Shown piece after piece: positions 9,662 through 18,228 of a stretch of 64,000 bases of DNA. Within the stretch, counting starts at the first letter, position 1. The number at the start of each line of letters is the position of its first letter. This stretch comes from Deltaproteobacteria bacterium. Lineage in GTDB: Bacteria; Lernaellota; Lernaellaia; JACKCT01. Both the position numbers and the translations under genes were made by a program. The notes under the pieces are model-generated. The model worked only from the letters and a program-made list of their open reading frames with translations, was not told the DNA's origin and did not search any database. The DNA lies in contig JACKCT010000005.1 of NCBI GenBank assembly GCA_020633895.1, positions 1-64,000 on the forward strand, written 5' to 3'.

Positions 9662-9826
9662 ATGCAGCAGTACGTTTGCCAGGTTTGCGGATACGTCTAC
9701 GACCCGGAAAAGGGCGACCCGGAAGGCGGCATCGCCCCCGGCACCCCCTTCGAGGATCTGCCCGAGGACTGGGCCTGCCCCCTGTGCGGTGTCGACAAGG
9801 ATATGTTTGAGCCCATGGAGGCGTAG
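9662..9826 (+). CDS. Rubredoxin
   Basis: A 54-aa one-iron electron carrier of the cytoplasm. The iron ligands are visible as two C-x-x-C pairs: Cys6/Cys9 in '[12 protein letters not shown]' and Cys39/Cys42 in 'DWACPLCGV'. Length and the '[15 protein letters not shown]' loop are typical. I chose ATG 9662 because GGAG lies about 6 nt upstream and the usual rubredoxin N-terminus results; an in-frame ATG at 9650 would add four residues. It has no redox partner gene nearby, but its presence suggests anaerobic or oxygen-detoxification electron transfer. Confidence 0.95.
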   Translation: MQQYVCQVCGYVYDPEKGDPEGGIAPGTPFEDLPEDWACPLCGVDKDMFEPMEA

Positions 9827-9839
9827 GCCGCGTTGTTGC

Positions 9840-9857
9840 GTCGGCCTGACTGCCGAC
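9840..9857. other. Small inverted repeat after rubredoxin
   Basis: GTCGGC and GCCGAC flank a 6-nt loop immediately downstream of the rubredoxin stop. No T-run follows on the plus strand, so a terminator role is doubtful. Confidence 0.3.
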
Positions 9858-9915
9858 TTCGCTTCAGCCGAGTACAAGGTGCGGCGCCCGAGACGGGAAC
9901 CGCTCGACGCCCCGC

Positions 9916-10689
9916 CTAAAACAACATGGCCGTCAGGAAATAGTCCGAGATCAGCACCGTCACCGACGAGACGACCACCGATTCGGTCGTCGCCTTGCCG
10001 ACGCCGGCGGCGCCGCGCGTGGTGCCCATGCCCTTGAAGCAGGAGACCACGGCGATGATGAAGCCGAAGGCCGTCGCCTTGACCAGGCCGTTGGTGAAGT
10101 CGGAAAGCTTCACGTAGGACAGAACGCTGTCGTAGAAGTGCTTGGACGGCACGTCCAGCAAAAACGTGGAAACCACCCACGCGCCGAAAACCCCGATAAA
10201 ATCGAAGATCACCGTCAGCGCCGGGATCATCAACGTGCAGGCCACCACCCGAGGCACCACCAGATATTGCACCGGCGAGACGGCCATGGTGTGCAGCGCG
10301 TCGATCTGCTCGGTCACTTTCATGGTGCCGATTTCCGCGGCCATGGACGAGCCGCAGCGCCCGGCGATCATCAGCGCCGAGAGCACCGGGCCCAACTCGC
10401 GGGTAATGGCCAGCGCCACCGCCGGGCCGACCATCACGTTGGCGTCGAAGCTGCGAAAGGCATGGCTGGTTTGCAGGGCCATGACCGCGCCGGTGAACCC
10501 GCCGGTCAGCAGGATGATCGACAGCGAGCTGACGCCGATGAAGTCGACCTGTTTGATGAGAAGTTCGATCCGGTAGGGCGGCTTGACCAGCCAAAGGAGC
10601 GTCTCGTAGACCAGCATGAGGTAGCGCCCCACCTCTTCCAGGGCGCCGATGACCGCCGCGCCGATGGTCTCGAATACCTTGGTCGTCAT
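9916..10689 (-). CDS. MlaE/YrbE-family ABC permease
   Basis: A 257-aa inner-membrane permease of the MlaE family, which works with an ATPase (MlaF) and an MCE-domain protein (MlaD) to move phospholipid between inner and outer membranes. The diagnostic core is 'LTGGFTGAVMALQTSHAFRS', 'ITRELGPVLSALMIAGR', 'GSSMAAEIGTMKVTEQIDAL' and 'PRVVACTLMIPALTVI'. It ends in the usual hydrophobic 'SDYFLTAMLF'. The ATPase and MCE partners are not in this window. It lies directly downstream of alanine racemase on the same strand, separated by about 10 bp, so they are probably co-transcribed. Confidence 0.93.
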   Translation of the reverse strand: MTTKVFETIGAAVIGALEEVGRYLMLVYETLLWLVKPPYRIELLIKQVDFIGVSSLSIILLTGGFTGAVMALQTSHAFRSFDANVMVGPAVALAITRELGPVLSALMIAGRCGSSMAAEIGTMKVTEQIDALHTMAVSPVQYLVVPRVVACTLMIPALTVIFDFIGVFGAWVVSTFLLDVPSKHFYDSVLSYVKLSDFTNGLVKATAFGFIIAVVSCFKGMGTTRGAAGVGKATTESVVVSSVTVLISDYFLTAMLF

Positions 10690-10699
10690 GCCTTCAACC

Positions 10700-11851
10700 T
10701 TATACCTTCAGATCCGAGCTTTTGTAGTAAATGCGAGCGACCCGGTGGTTGATGTTCGTGAAGATCTCGTAGGGGATCGTGCCGCAGTGCTCGGCCAATT
10801 CGTTGGCCAGGATGCGTTGGCCGTTTTGCTCGCCGATAAGCACCACGTCGTCGCCCACGGTCGCGTCGGGCACCTCGGAGACATCCAACATGGTCATATC
10901 CATGCACACATTTCCGACGATGGGAACCCGTTTGCCGTGCACGAGGGCATGGCCCTTGTTGGAGAGCAGGCGGTTGAGGCCGTCGGCGTAGCCCATGGGG
11001 ATGGTCGCGATGATGGACGCCCGGGGCGTCTGATAGGTGCCTTCGTAGCTGATCAGCGATCCCTTGGGCACCTTTTTGACCTGCGTGATTTTGGTGCTCA
11101 AGGTGAGAACCGGCTTGAGGTCGATGAAGGTGCGAAACTCCGGGCTGGGATAGGAGCCGTAGAGGATGACGCCCGCGCGGATCATGTTGAACGGCGGCTT
11201 GGGCACGGCGATGGACCCGGCGCTGTTGGCGAAATGAATGATGGGCGGCTCGATGCCCTCGGCGGCCAGATCCTCGACCACCTTGGTGAAGTTCTTGTAC
11301 TGGTGCCAATAATACTCGCCCACATCCGCCTTGACGGTCGCCAGGTGGCTCATGAGGCCTTCGATGTAGAGCACCTTCGAATCGCGGATCATCTTGGCCA
11401 CCGCGACCGCCTCGTGGGGCTGCAAACCGATGCGGTTCATGCCCGTGTCGATCTTCAGATGCACCGGCCGGTTCTTCACGCCCAGGTTGCGGAACTGGCG
11501 GATGGTGGCCTCGGCGTTGGCCCGGCTGATGATCACCGGCGTGAGGTTGTAGGCCATGGTCTTTTCGGCCTCGCCGAAGTAGATGCCGCCCAGCACGACG
11601 ATCGGCCTGGTGATGCCCCCCTCCCGCAGGCGCACCCCTTCCTCGGAAAACGCCACGCCGAACGCCGACGCGCCCAAACGTTCCAGGTTACTGGCGTAGG
11701 CCACCGCGCCGTGGCCGTAGGCGTCCGCCTTGACCACGCCCATGATCTGAATGTCGTCGCCCAGATGGCGCTGAATGGCCCGATAGTTGTTTTCCAAGGC
11801 GTCGATATCCACCTTGGCGAAAGTCGGGCGTGCGGTGTACTGCGTGAACAT
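10700..11851 (-). CDS. alr: Alanine racemase
   Basis: PLP enzyme making D-alanine for peptidoglycan. The 383-aa protein shows the PLP-binding lysine (Lys41) in 'MGVVKADAYGHGA', the phosphate/substrate loop region 'HLKIDTGMNRIGL', and the second catalytic tyrosine in 'SLISYEGTYQTPR'. In that last motif a Glu replaces the Gly usually found after the Tyr. The C-terminal beta-domain carries 'VPIVGNVCMDMTMLDVS' and 'IPYEIFTNINHRVARIY'. The start ATG at 11851 gives the normal family N-terminus. The MlaE permease gene follows 10 bp downstream. Confidence 0.96.
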   Translation of the reverse strand: MFTQYTARPTFAKVDIDALENNYRAIQRHLGDDIQIMGVVKADAYGHGAVAYASNLERLGASAFGVAFSEEGVRLREGGITRPIVVLGGIYFGEAEKTMAYNLTPVIISRANAEATIRQFRNLGVKNRPVHLKIDTGMNRIGLQPHEAVAVAKMIRDSKVLYIEGLMSHLATVKADVGEYYWHQYKNFTKVVEDLAAEGIEPPIIHFANSAGSIAVPKPPFNMIRAGVILYGSYPSPEFRTFIDLKPVLTLSTKITQVKKVPKGSLISYEGTYQTPRASIIATIPMGYADGLNRLLSNKGHALVHGKRVPIVGNVCMDMTMLDVSEVPDATVGDDVVLIGEQNGQRILANELAEHCGTIPYEIFTNINHRVARIYYKSSDLKV

Positions 11852-11886
11852 AATCCTGGTCCTATGAATGCAAGACGGGCGATCGG

Positions 11887-12717
11887 CTAAAGCTCGTCGA
11901 GAATCTCCCGGCGCTTGGCCTCGAATTCCTCGTCGGAGATCAAGCCCTGATCGTGAAGATTTTGGAGCTCCTGCAGCCGTTCGGCGGTGGTGCGTTCTTC
12001 TTGGGGAAGTACGGGTGTCGGCGTCGGCGCGGGAGCCGCGGCGGCGTCGGTCTTGACCGGCATGTCGGGCAGGGCGGCCACGTCGACCACCAACCAGTTG
12101 TCGTGTTCCTTGCGTCGGTAGTCGTCCGAGGGCTCCACGGCCGGCGGGCCGTAGAACGAGCCGGGGTCCAGTTTGTAATTCATCAGGGAGAACTTGGAGC
12201 GCGGATCGCCCGGATAGGCTTCCTCGTCCTTATGCAGCTCCAGCCGGAAGTTGCCCAGCACCAGATTCAGCCGGCCGTCTTCGACCCAGAACCAACCGGT
12301 CGCCAGGCGCTTGGACTTGAAGAGCAGGTCGCGTTTGTAGGACGTTACCTCGAAACGCACCCACTGGTTTGACGTGGCCTTGGCCAGGGCCTGACTGACC
12401 GGCTTGGCGAGCTTGGCGACCTCCTGGTCGTCGAAGACCTCGTTCTTCTTGCGCCATTCGAAAAAGACGTACTCGGAATAGGTCAGACTGGACAGCCAGG
12501 CGGCGAGCTTTTTTTCGTCCACCTGGGCCGGATGGTCGTAGGAGGCCTCGACGACGTTGCCGTCCTTGTCGGTTTCCCAGGCCAGCTCGATCACGTCCAG
12601 GTCGTCCCGGTAGACCTCCGAGGATTTGATCCCCGCCTTGGTGCAGGACGACACCATCAGGGCCGCCAGGGCCAGGATCAGCAGCCGACGCGCATTGCCG
12701 CGGATTCGGAGCGACAT
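11887..12717 (-). CDS. Lipoprotein with C-terminal SHOCT domain
   Basis: A 276-aa predicted lipoprotein. The N-terminus has a basic region, a hydrophobic core and lipobox 'LMVSSC' near residue 25. The middle (about residues 30-220) has no family that I recognise. A Pro/Ala-rich linker leads to a C-terminal short domain 'LQNLHDQGLISDEEFEAKRR', the hallmark of SHOCT oligomerisation domains. I chose ATG 12717 over an upstream start at 12783 because it gives a proper signal peptide and GGGAG lies about 10 nt upstream. It lies about 35 bp upstream of alanine racemase on the same strand... the order is lipoprotein then a gap and then alr downstream is on the same strand, so read-through is possible. 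Confidence 0.8.
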   Translation of the reverse strand: MSLRIRGNARRLLILALAALMVSSCTKAGIKSSEVYRDDLDVIELAWETDKDGNVVEASYDHPAQVDEKKLAAWLSSLTYSEYVFFEWRKKNEVFDDQEVAKLAKPVSQALAKATSNQWVRFEVTSYKRDLLFKSKRLATGWFWVEDGRLNLVLGNFRLELHKDEEAYPGDPRSKFSLMNYKLDPGSFYGPPAVEPSDDYRRKEHDNWLVVDVAALPDMPVKTDAAAAPAPTPTPVLPQEERTTAERLQELQNLHDQGLISDEEFEAKRREILDEL

Positions 12718-12888
12718 TTTTTGAAGACTCCCGCGTCCATGGGGCGAGATCGATCCAAGGCGATCGAGCTTAGTCAAAGTCAAGCTTGGTCAAAATCGAG
12801 CTTGGTAAAGCGGGCGAATTTTAGCGGCCCGTCCCTACAAAAGCAACAAAACCGGCCCTGACGCGATTCGGCGCGGGAGAGGACGGCT

Positions 12889-13392
12889 TTAGGGACTGGG
12901 CGCGGCGGCCTTGCTCAGGTCCACGTCGATCTTGTCGCCCACCGCCACTCCGGCCTTGGCGAAGTAGCCGTCGTTGGCCTCGATGACATAGCGAACGGCC
13001 GACGGCGGCGAGTGTTGGGACTCGTCGTGGGGCTTCATATGGGCGATATGCACCACGGTGCCGTCCTCGGCGACGAAGGCGGCCGACAGAGGGATATAGG
13101 TGTTGCGCATCCAGAATCCCACGACCTGGGGCGGGTCGAAGACGAAAATCATGCCGTGATCCTCGGGCATCGACTGGCGGTTCATCAGGCCGACCCGCCG
13201 CGTTTCGGGCGTCTGGGCGATCTCCACGGTCAGAGTCTTGTGCCCGACCTTGAGCCCGACCGTCAGCAGATCCTTGTTAACCTCCACCTCGGCCGCCCGG
13301 GCGAAACCGGCGAACGCGAGCAAGGCAACGACGGCGAAAAGGACGATGGCGGCGCGGGGGGACCGCTTGGCGGTCGGATTCCGGGATTTCAT
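12889..13392 (-). CDS. DUF192-family exported protein
   Basis: A 167-aa protein with a cleavable signal peptide (hydrophobic 'AAIVLFAVVALLAFAGFARA', cleavage after ARA). One DUF192 domain follows, seen in 'VEIAQTPETRRVGLMNRQSM', 'GMIFVFDPPQVVGFWMRNT' and 'IPLSAAFVAEDGTVVHI'. The family is small, often periplasmic and of unknown biochemical role. The gene is divergent from the Cys/Asp-rich lipoprotein gene and stands as a single gene. Confidence 0.92.
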   Translation of the reverse strand: MKSRNPTAKRSPRAAIVLFAVVALLAFAGFARAAEVEVNKDLLTVGLKVGHKTLTVEIAQTPETRRVGLMNRQSMPEDHGMIFVFDPPQVVGFWMRNTYIPLSAAFVAEDGTVVHIAHMKPHDESQHSPPSAVRYVIEANDGYFAKAGVAVGDKIDVDLSKAAAPSP

Positions 13393-13544
13393 CCATCCAT
13401 GGTAAAACGGGGGCTGGAAGCGATCAAGCGCGGGGCCATGGAGCGGCCGCCCGTCGCAATCGCCGGCAGTCGTCTCATCGGATCGAGGCGCGAGGGAACG
13501 AGTCCCGATTGTTGAAGGTCAAGTTGAAGATAAAGATTGACACG

Positions 13545-14126
13545 ATGTCGATCTCGCTCGGCCTGGTCGCGGCGTGCGTCGCCGGCCTGGTCGCGATGTC
13601 GCTGGCGTGCGGACCGGAAGAGGAGCCCGCGACCGTAACGGTGTCCGAGGAGTCGGACCGGGACGGCCTGGATTCCACCGATCCGGAGCCGACCTGCGAC
13701 TCGACGATGACGCTGTATGCCTCGGCCTGTCGCTTGGAGACGGGGGACTGGTCCACCCTGGACGCCCTGGAGGACTGTCGGGAAGGCGCGGACGCCTTCT
13801 GGGAGTGTCTTTTTGCCTGCGCCGACGGCTCGTCCGTGGAATGCGAGGACCTGGGCACGTGCGCGGTGGATTGCCCGGACGCGCCTTGGGAGGACGGCGA
13901 CGGGGACGACGATGACGCCGATCTCCCCTTGGACGACGATACCGATGACGACACGGCCGACGACGACACCGAGGCCGTGAGCTGCGAATGTGAATGCGTT
14001 TGCGACATCGGATCCTCCCATGTGGACTGCGAGGACGCCGCCGCCTGCGGCGACTGCTCCTCCGAATGCCAACGTCTCTGCCCGGCCCTGGGCGGAACAT
14101 TCGTGTCGGCCGACGGCGATTGCTGA
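13545..14126 (+). CDS. Exported Cys-rich protein with Asp-Thr repeat linker
   Basis: A 193-aa exported protein of unknown function. A signal segment ('SLGLVAACVAGLVAMSLAC') ends at a cysteine; the -3/-2 residues (Ser-Leu) are atypical for a lipobox, so lipidation is uncertain. The mature part contains about 20 cysteines in two clusters, separated by an acidic tract of the type DDDTDDDTADDDT (about 13900-13975). The second cluster ('CECECVCDIG...CEDAAACGDCSSEC') looks like a metal-binding or disulfide-rich module. The same acidic linker style recurs in the proteins at 22207-23664 and 46562-48724. I prefer ATG 13545 to a TTG at 13509. Confidence 0.75.
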   Translation: MSISLGLVAACVAGLVAMSLACGPEEEPATVTVSEESDRDGLDSTDPEPTCDSTMTLYASACRLETGDWSTLDALEDCREGADAFWECLFACADGSSVECEDLGTCAVDCPDAPWEDGDGDDDDADLPLDDDTDDDTADDDTEAVSCECECVCDIGSSHVDCEDAAACGDCSSECQRLCPALGGTFVSADGDC

Positions 14127-14257
14127 CATCTTCCGGAACCGGAACGCCGTTGCCCGGTGTCCCATCGATCGTCCGGGCCCGAATTTCCCGTCCGGGCCGA
14201 CACCCTACCCAAGGCGCATCGCAAATCGTAAGATCGGGCGCGATCAAGGAGCGGAAT

Positions 14258-16129
14258 TTGCGCAAATTTGCATTTGAAAGTGCCCCGGCGAGCCGGGGAC
14301 GTCGCCCGTCTCGTCCCGAATCGAACAACGCCGATGGGGAACGCCGCGTCTTTCGGACGTGGTGGATCCCGGTGATGGCGGCGGTGTTGCTCCTTTCCGG
14401 GTGCGCGACCCATCGCCCCATGACCTCCTCGGAGCTGGACACGTTGCGGTCCATGACCGGACTGAACGACGAAGTGCGCCGCCGGGAGATCTATTACGAA
14501 TACCTGCTGGCCGAAAACGCGCTGATCAACGGCGAGTTCGACGACGCCCGCGTCCACTACGAACGCATCGTCTTTTTGGACGACGAGCGCCCCGACGCCC
14601 ATCGCACCCTGGCTCGCCTGCAGGTTCACCAGGGGGATTTGGACGCGGCGCTGCGCCACTCGCGCCGGGCCTACGAGTTGGATCCGGACGACCAGGAAAA
14701 CTCCAACCTGTTGGCCAGCCTGTTTTCGTCCACCGGCCAATTGGACGACGCCATCGCGATCTACCGCGAGGTTCTCGCCAAGCATCCCCAGGACACGGAT
14801 ACGGCCACGCAGCTTGCCGGCCTGCTGATGCTCAAAAAGGACACTGAGGGCGCCCGCGAGGTCCTGGAAAACGTTATCAGCTACGATCCGCACAACCCGG
14901 CGGCGCTGTTTGAACTGGGGCGCATCGCGCTGTTGGAGAAGGACTGCGACACCGCGCGGCCGTATCTGTACAAGGCGCTGACCGCGAACCCGAACCTGGA
15001 TCGGGCGGAGATCGCGCTGGGCTCGTGCGCCGAGTTGGAAGGCGACGAGGAGCGGGCGATCCGCCACTACGAGCGGGCGCTCAAGTTGGCGCCGGACAAC
15101 ACGGTCCTTCGCTCCCACCTGGTCCGGATGCACCTGCGAGGCAACCGCCTGGAAGACGCGTCGCGGGAGAACGAGCGCCTCAAGTTCTTCCAATTCGACG
15201 AGCAGGATATCCGCATGACCCGCGGCGTGATCTACTACCAGCAAGGCCGGTTTGACGAGGCGCTGGTGGAGTTCAACCTGGTGCTCGGCGGCAACGAGGA
15301 CAACGACCGCGCCCTCTACCTGCGCGGGCTGACGCAGACGCGGCTGTCCCAGTTCGACAAGGCGATGGAGTCTTACGAAGCCATCGACAAGAACGACGAG
15401 TATTACGTCGACGCGCTGGCGGCGCGGGCGTCGTTGCTGCGTCGGTTGGGCAAGTTCGAGGAGGCGGCGGACCTGCTGCGCAAGGCCCTCAAAGTCACCC
15501 CCGACGACCCCTACCTGATGCGTACCCTGGCGATCGTGACCGCCGACCTGGGCAAGCTCAAGGAAGCCATCGGCATCATGGAAGACGCCATGAAGATCGC
15601 GCCCGAGGACTTCAACCTGCATTACAGCCTGGCGAATATCTACGAGCGGGCGGGGCAGTGGAAGAAGGGCGTGGAGATCATGGAGGAGGTCTTGGCAAAA
15701 GACCCTGAAAATGCCGACGCCCTCAATTTCATCGGCTACACCTTGGCCGAACGGGGCCTGGAACTCGACCGGGCCGAGAAACTGCTCAAGAAGGCGACCG
15801 AACTGCGGCCCACCGACGGGTTCATCATGGACTCCTACGGCTGGCTGCTCTACCAAAAAGGTCGCTATCAGGAGGCGGTGAAAGTGCTGGAAGCGGCGTT
15901 TCGCCTGGTGCCCGACGAGCCGGTGATGGCCGACCACGTGGGCGACGCCTACCGCGCCCTGGGCGACGAGAACACGGCGCTGCATTACTACACCCGGGCC
16001 CTGGAACTGCATCCCGAGGCGGACCTGATCGAACCCCTGCGACGCAAGGTGATTGAGCTTGGCGGCAACCCGGACGAGGTCAAAACCACGCCGGACACGG
16101 ACGACGATGACGACGACGCGATCGAATAA
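14258..16129 (+). CDS. TPR-repeat outer-membrane lipoprotein
   Basis: A 623-aa protein. A long basic N-terminal region precedes a hydrophobic segment and lipobox 'LLLSGC'. Essentially the whole mature protein is then a superhelix of about 15 tetratricopeptide repeats (for example 'ENALINGEFDDARVHYERIV', 'LFSSTGQLDDAIAIYREVL', 'GWLLYQKGRYQEAVKVLEAA'), ending in an acidic tail. Such proteins scaffold envelope complexes. I chose TTG 14258 because AAGGAG (14246-14251) lies 6 nt upstream; a longer reading frame begins at 13994 but overlaps the preceding gene and lacks a ribosome site. The LolB-like gene overlaps its 3' end, so they are coupled. This TPR/LolB-like pairing is common in delta-type bacteria. 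Confidence 0.88.
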   Translation: MRKFAFESAPASRGRRPSRPESNNADGERRVFRTWWIPVMAAVLLLSGCATHRPMTSSELDTLRSMTGLNDEVRRREIYYEYLLAENALINGEFDDARVHYERIVFLDDERPDAHRTLARLQVHQGDLDAALRHSRRAYELDPDDQENSNLLASLFSSTGQLDDAIAIYREVLAKHPQDTDTATQLAGLLMLKKDTEGAREVLENVISYDPHNPAALFELGRIALLEKDCDTARPYLYKALTANPNLDRAEIALGSCAELEGDEERAIRHYERALKLAPDNTVLRSHLVRMHLRGNRLEDASRENERLKFFQFDEQDIRMTRGVIYYQQGRFDEALVEFNLVLGGNEDNDRALYLRGLTQTRLSQFDKAMESYEAIDKNDEYYVDALAARASLLRRLGKFEEAADLLRKALKVTPDDPYLMRTLAIVTADLGKLKEAIGIMEDAMKIAPEDFNLHYSLANIYERAGQWKKGVEIMEEVLAKDPENADALNFIGYTLAERGLELDRAEKLLKKATELRPTDGFIMDSYGWLLYQKGRYQEAVKVLEAAFRLVPDEPVMADHVGDAYRALGDENTALHYYTRALELHPEADLIEPLRRKVIELGGNPDEVKTTPDTDDDDDDAIE

Positions 16130-16925
16130 AGGCGCCTTGCGGCGCGCGTTGACCGTCGCCGTCGCGCTGGGGCTGTTGGCCGCCGGATGCGCCAAGCAGC
16201 CGCCGTCCGCCGCGAAGCCCATGGACCTGCCGGCCGACACGGATTTCGGCGAGGCGATCGTCGCGCGGGCCAAGCCGTACACCGCGATGGGCAAGGTGAA
16301 GATCGAGGGGGCAAACCTGCCCTGGGCCGACGCGGATATTCTGGTGCATCCCGAGCAGGGAGTGCGGATCGACGCGTTCTCGCCGGTGATGACGCCCATC
16401 GCGTCGGTGGCGCTGCGTCCCAACGGCGCCGAGTTCCTCAACTTCCGCAATCTGGTGCTGACCAAGGGCGATCCCGCCGCCGTGACCGAGGCGATGCTGG
16501 GCGTGCCCATGGATACGCGGGCGCTGCCGTGGCTGCTGGCCGGAAGCCTGCCGCCGATGGGCGACGGATGGCATCTGCAAAAAATGCGTCCCGGCATGGA
16601 AGCGGGAGAAGTGCTGATGCAGGCCTACGGCGAGGACGTGGTCTACGATGCGATCGTCGTGCGCGAGACCGGCGCGGTGCGTCGTTTCGAGGCGCGCTAC
16701 GGCCAACTCGGTTCGGGCGATCCCTATCTGACCGTCGAGCTTTCCGCGCACGACCCCGGCGAGATTCCCGTCCCCCACGATTTGCGTCTGGTCACGGATC
16801 AGCGGCCCGAGGCGTTGCTGATTCACCTGAAGAAAATCGATTTTTCCGACATGCCGCTGGATATCGAGTTCGTCATCCTGCCCAACAACGACACCCACGT
16901 CATCGACCTGAATGCCCGGCGCTAG
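16107..16925 (+). CDS. LolB-like / DUF4292 lipoprotein
   Basis: A 272-aa predicted lipoprotein: basic start, hydrophobic core and lipobox 'LLAAGC', then a beta-rich domain of the LolA/LolB superfamily type. Family-like features are the early 'GKVKIEGANLPWADADILVH' strand region, 'VRIDAFSPVMTPIASVAL', 'PWLLAGSLPP' and the C-terminal 'DFSDMPLDIEFVILPNN'. Proteins of this group bind lipid acyl chains and help place lipoproteins in the outer membrane; in this subfamily the role is inferred. It starts inside the end of the TPR gene and its own 3' end overlaps the ABC ATPase gene, so three genes are translationally linked. Confidence 0.78.
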   Translation: MTTTRSNKGALRRALTVAVALGLLAAGCAKQPPSAAKPMDLPADTDFGEAIVARAKPYTAMGKVKIEGANLPWADADILVHPEQGVRIDAFSPVMTPIASVALRPNGAEFLNFRNLVLTKGDPAAVTEAMLGVPMDTRALPWLLAGSLPPMGDGWHLQKMRPGMEAGEVLMQAYGEDVVYDAIVVRETGAVRRFEARYGQLGSGDPYLTVELSAHDPGEIPVPHDLRLVTDQRPEALLIHLKKIDFSDMPLDIEFVILPNNDTHVIDLNARR

Positions 16926-17922
16926 GCCCGAATCCCTGCCCCGAACATCCGCGGCCGACGCGCCGCTGCTGAGCGTGCGAGACCTGTCGGTGCAATTTGC
17001 CGTCGACGGCCGGGTCGCCGACGCGGTGTCGGGGATCGATTTTTCCATCGCGCCGGGCGAGCGCTTCGGTTTGGTGGGCGAGTCGGGATCGGGCAAATCG
17101 GTTTCGGCGCGGGCGGTGATGGGACTTCTGCGCGGGCGCGGACTGCGTGTCGGCGGACAGGCCCATCTGGCGGACGCGGGGGATCTGTTGTCGATGAGCG
17201 GCGCGGCTCTGCGCCGTCTGCGCGGGCGGGACGTGGCGATGGTCTTTCAGGATCCCATGACCTATCTGAATCCGACGATGCGCGTGGGCGAGCAGATCGC
17301 CGAGGTGCTGCGCTACAAGCAGGGCGCGAGTCGGGACGCGGCACGCAAGGCGGCGGTGGAATTGCTCGAACGCGTGCGCATTCCCGACGCGGCGGCGCGG
17401 GCGCGATCTTATCCGTGGCAGTTGTCCGGCGGGATGCGCCAGCGGGTGCTCATCGCCCAGGCGCTGGCGTGTCGGCCGCGATTGCTCATCGCCGACGAGC
17501 CGACGACGGCCCTGGACGCGGACGTGCGCGACCGCATTCTCGAATTGCTCGACGAATTGGTCCGCGAACTGGGCACGGCGGTGTGGCTGATCAGCCATGA
17601 TCTGCATGTGGTCGGGTCGTTTTGCTCGCGCACGGCGGTGATGTATGCCGGACGCATCGTCGAGGCGGGGCCGACCGAGCGCGTGATGGAAAGCCCGGCC
17701 CACCCGTACACCCGCGCGTTGCTGGCCGCCTCCAAGGCGCTGGACGACGGGCGCATCGAGCCGGTTATCTCCGGCCAGATCCACCCGCCCACACGCCATC
17801 CCACCGGCTGCCGCTTCCATCCCCGCTGTCCCGAGGTGGACGCGAAGTGCGCGGCGACAAATCCGGATTTCGTCGACGTTGTCGAGGGACACCGGGCGGC
17901 TTGTTGGAGACTGCAAGGCTAG
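16912..17922 (+). CDS. Oligopeptide/dipeptide-type ABC transporter ATPase (OppD/DppD-like)
   Basis: A 336-aa cytoplasmic ATPase. Walker A is 'GESGSGKS' (residues 56-63), the Q-loop is 'VFQDPMTYLNPTM', the signature is 'LSGGMRQR', Walker B is 'LLIADEPTTALD' and the switch His is in 'LISHD'. The C-terminal oligo_HPY extension has the family Cys pattern 'TGCRFHPRCPEVDAKC', which in relatives binds an iron-sulfur cluster. Normally it pairs with an OppF-type ATPase, two permeases and a binding protein; none is here, and instead it overlaps the LolB-like gene. Transport of peptides, nickel or other substrates cannot be decided. Confidence 0.93.
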   Translation: MPGARPESLPRTSAADAPLLSVRDLSVQFAVDGRVADAVSGIDFSIAPGERFGLVGESGSGKSVSARAVMGLLRGRGLRVGGQAHLADAGDLLSMSGAALRRLRGRDVAMVFQDPMTYLNPTMRVGEQIAEVLRYKQGASRDAARKAAVELLERVRIPDAAARARSYPWQLSGGMRQRVLIAQALACRPRLLIADEPTTALDADVRDRILELLDELVRELGTAVWLISHDLHVVGSFCSRTAVMYAGRIVEAGPTERVMESPAHPYTRALLAASKALDDGRIEPVISGQIHPPTRHPTGCRFHPRCPEVDAKCAATNPDFVDVVEGHRAACWRLQG

Positions 17923-17923
17923 T

Positions 17924-17970
17924 GGGTGCCACACTTTCACGTCGACACCGTCGACGGGAAGGCGTGAACT
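17924..17970. repeat. Degenerate end of the GGGTGCCACACTTT inverted-repeat family
   Basis: Immediately after the ABC ATPase stop the sequence GGGTGCCACACTTTCACG occurs, followed by AAGGCGTGAA. It matches one arm of the full elements at 24081-24189 and 44871-44976 but lacks the other arm. Confidence 0.55.
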
Positions 17971-18015
17971 TTCAGAGCAGCGATCACATCCCTTCAGAGC
18001 CCCGACCACATTCCT

Positions 18016-18228
18016 TCAGAGCCCCGAACGGTAGTGAGAGGTCCGGTACGATTCGGTACGCCGCGTACGTTGTTCGGTTTATCGCGGGTTCGGTGCCGGG
18101 GCGAGGCCAACCGCTCACTACCCACCTTCGCCAAGGCTGCGGCGGGCAAACGGTTCGCGGCTTTGTTGGGTCGGGATCGCCATCGACAACGTTCGAGTTT
18201 GACCCCTCACTACCGTTCGGGGCTCTGA
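18016..18228. repeat. 213-bp element with 23-bp perfect terminal inverted repeats
   Basis: TCAGAGCCCCGAACGG plus TAGTGAG at 18016-18038 reappears exactly inverted at 18206-18228. Between them is non-coding sequence that includes CCTTCGCCAAGGCTGCGGC, a module repeated near 37165 and 49195. The right terminal repeat contains the stop codon of the ankyrin gene: the last codons of that gene (Gln-Ser-Pro-Glu-Arg-stop) are read from it. The structure is like a MITE or a folded non-coding repeat. No target-site duplication was identified. Confidence 0.65.

Noticed and set aside
13475-16597. A 1040-codon open frame antisense to the TPR and LolB-like genes
   Set aside because: Low-complexity Arg/Gln/Val composition and no domain; the plus strand has TPR repeats and lipoboxes. 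Shadow frame.
18016-18228. Insertion sequence
   Set aside because: Only 213 bp, no transposase frame and no visible target duplication, so it is at most a MITE-like element.
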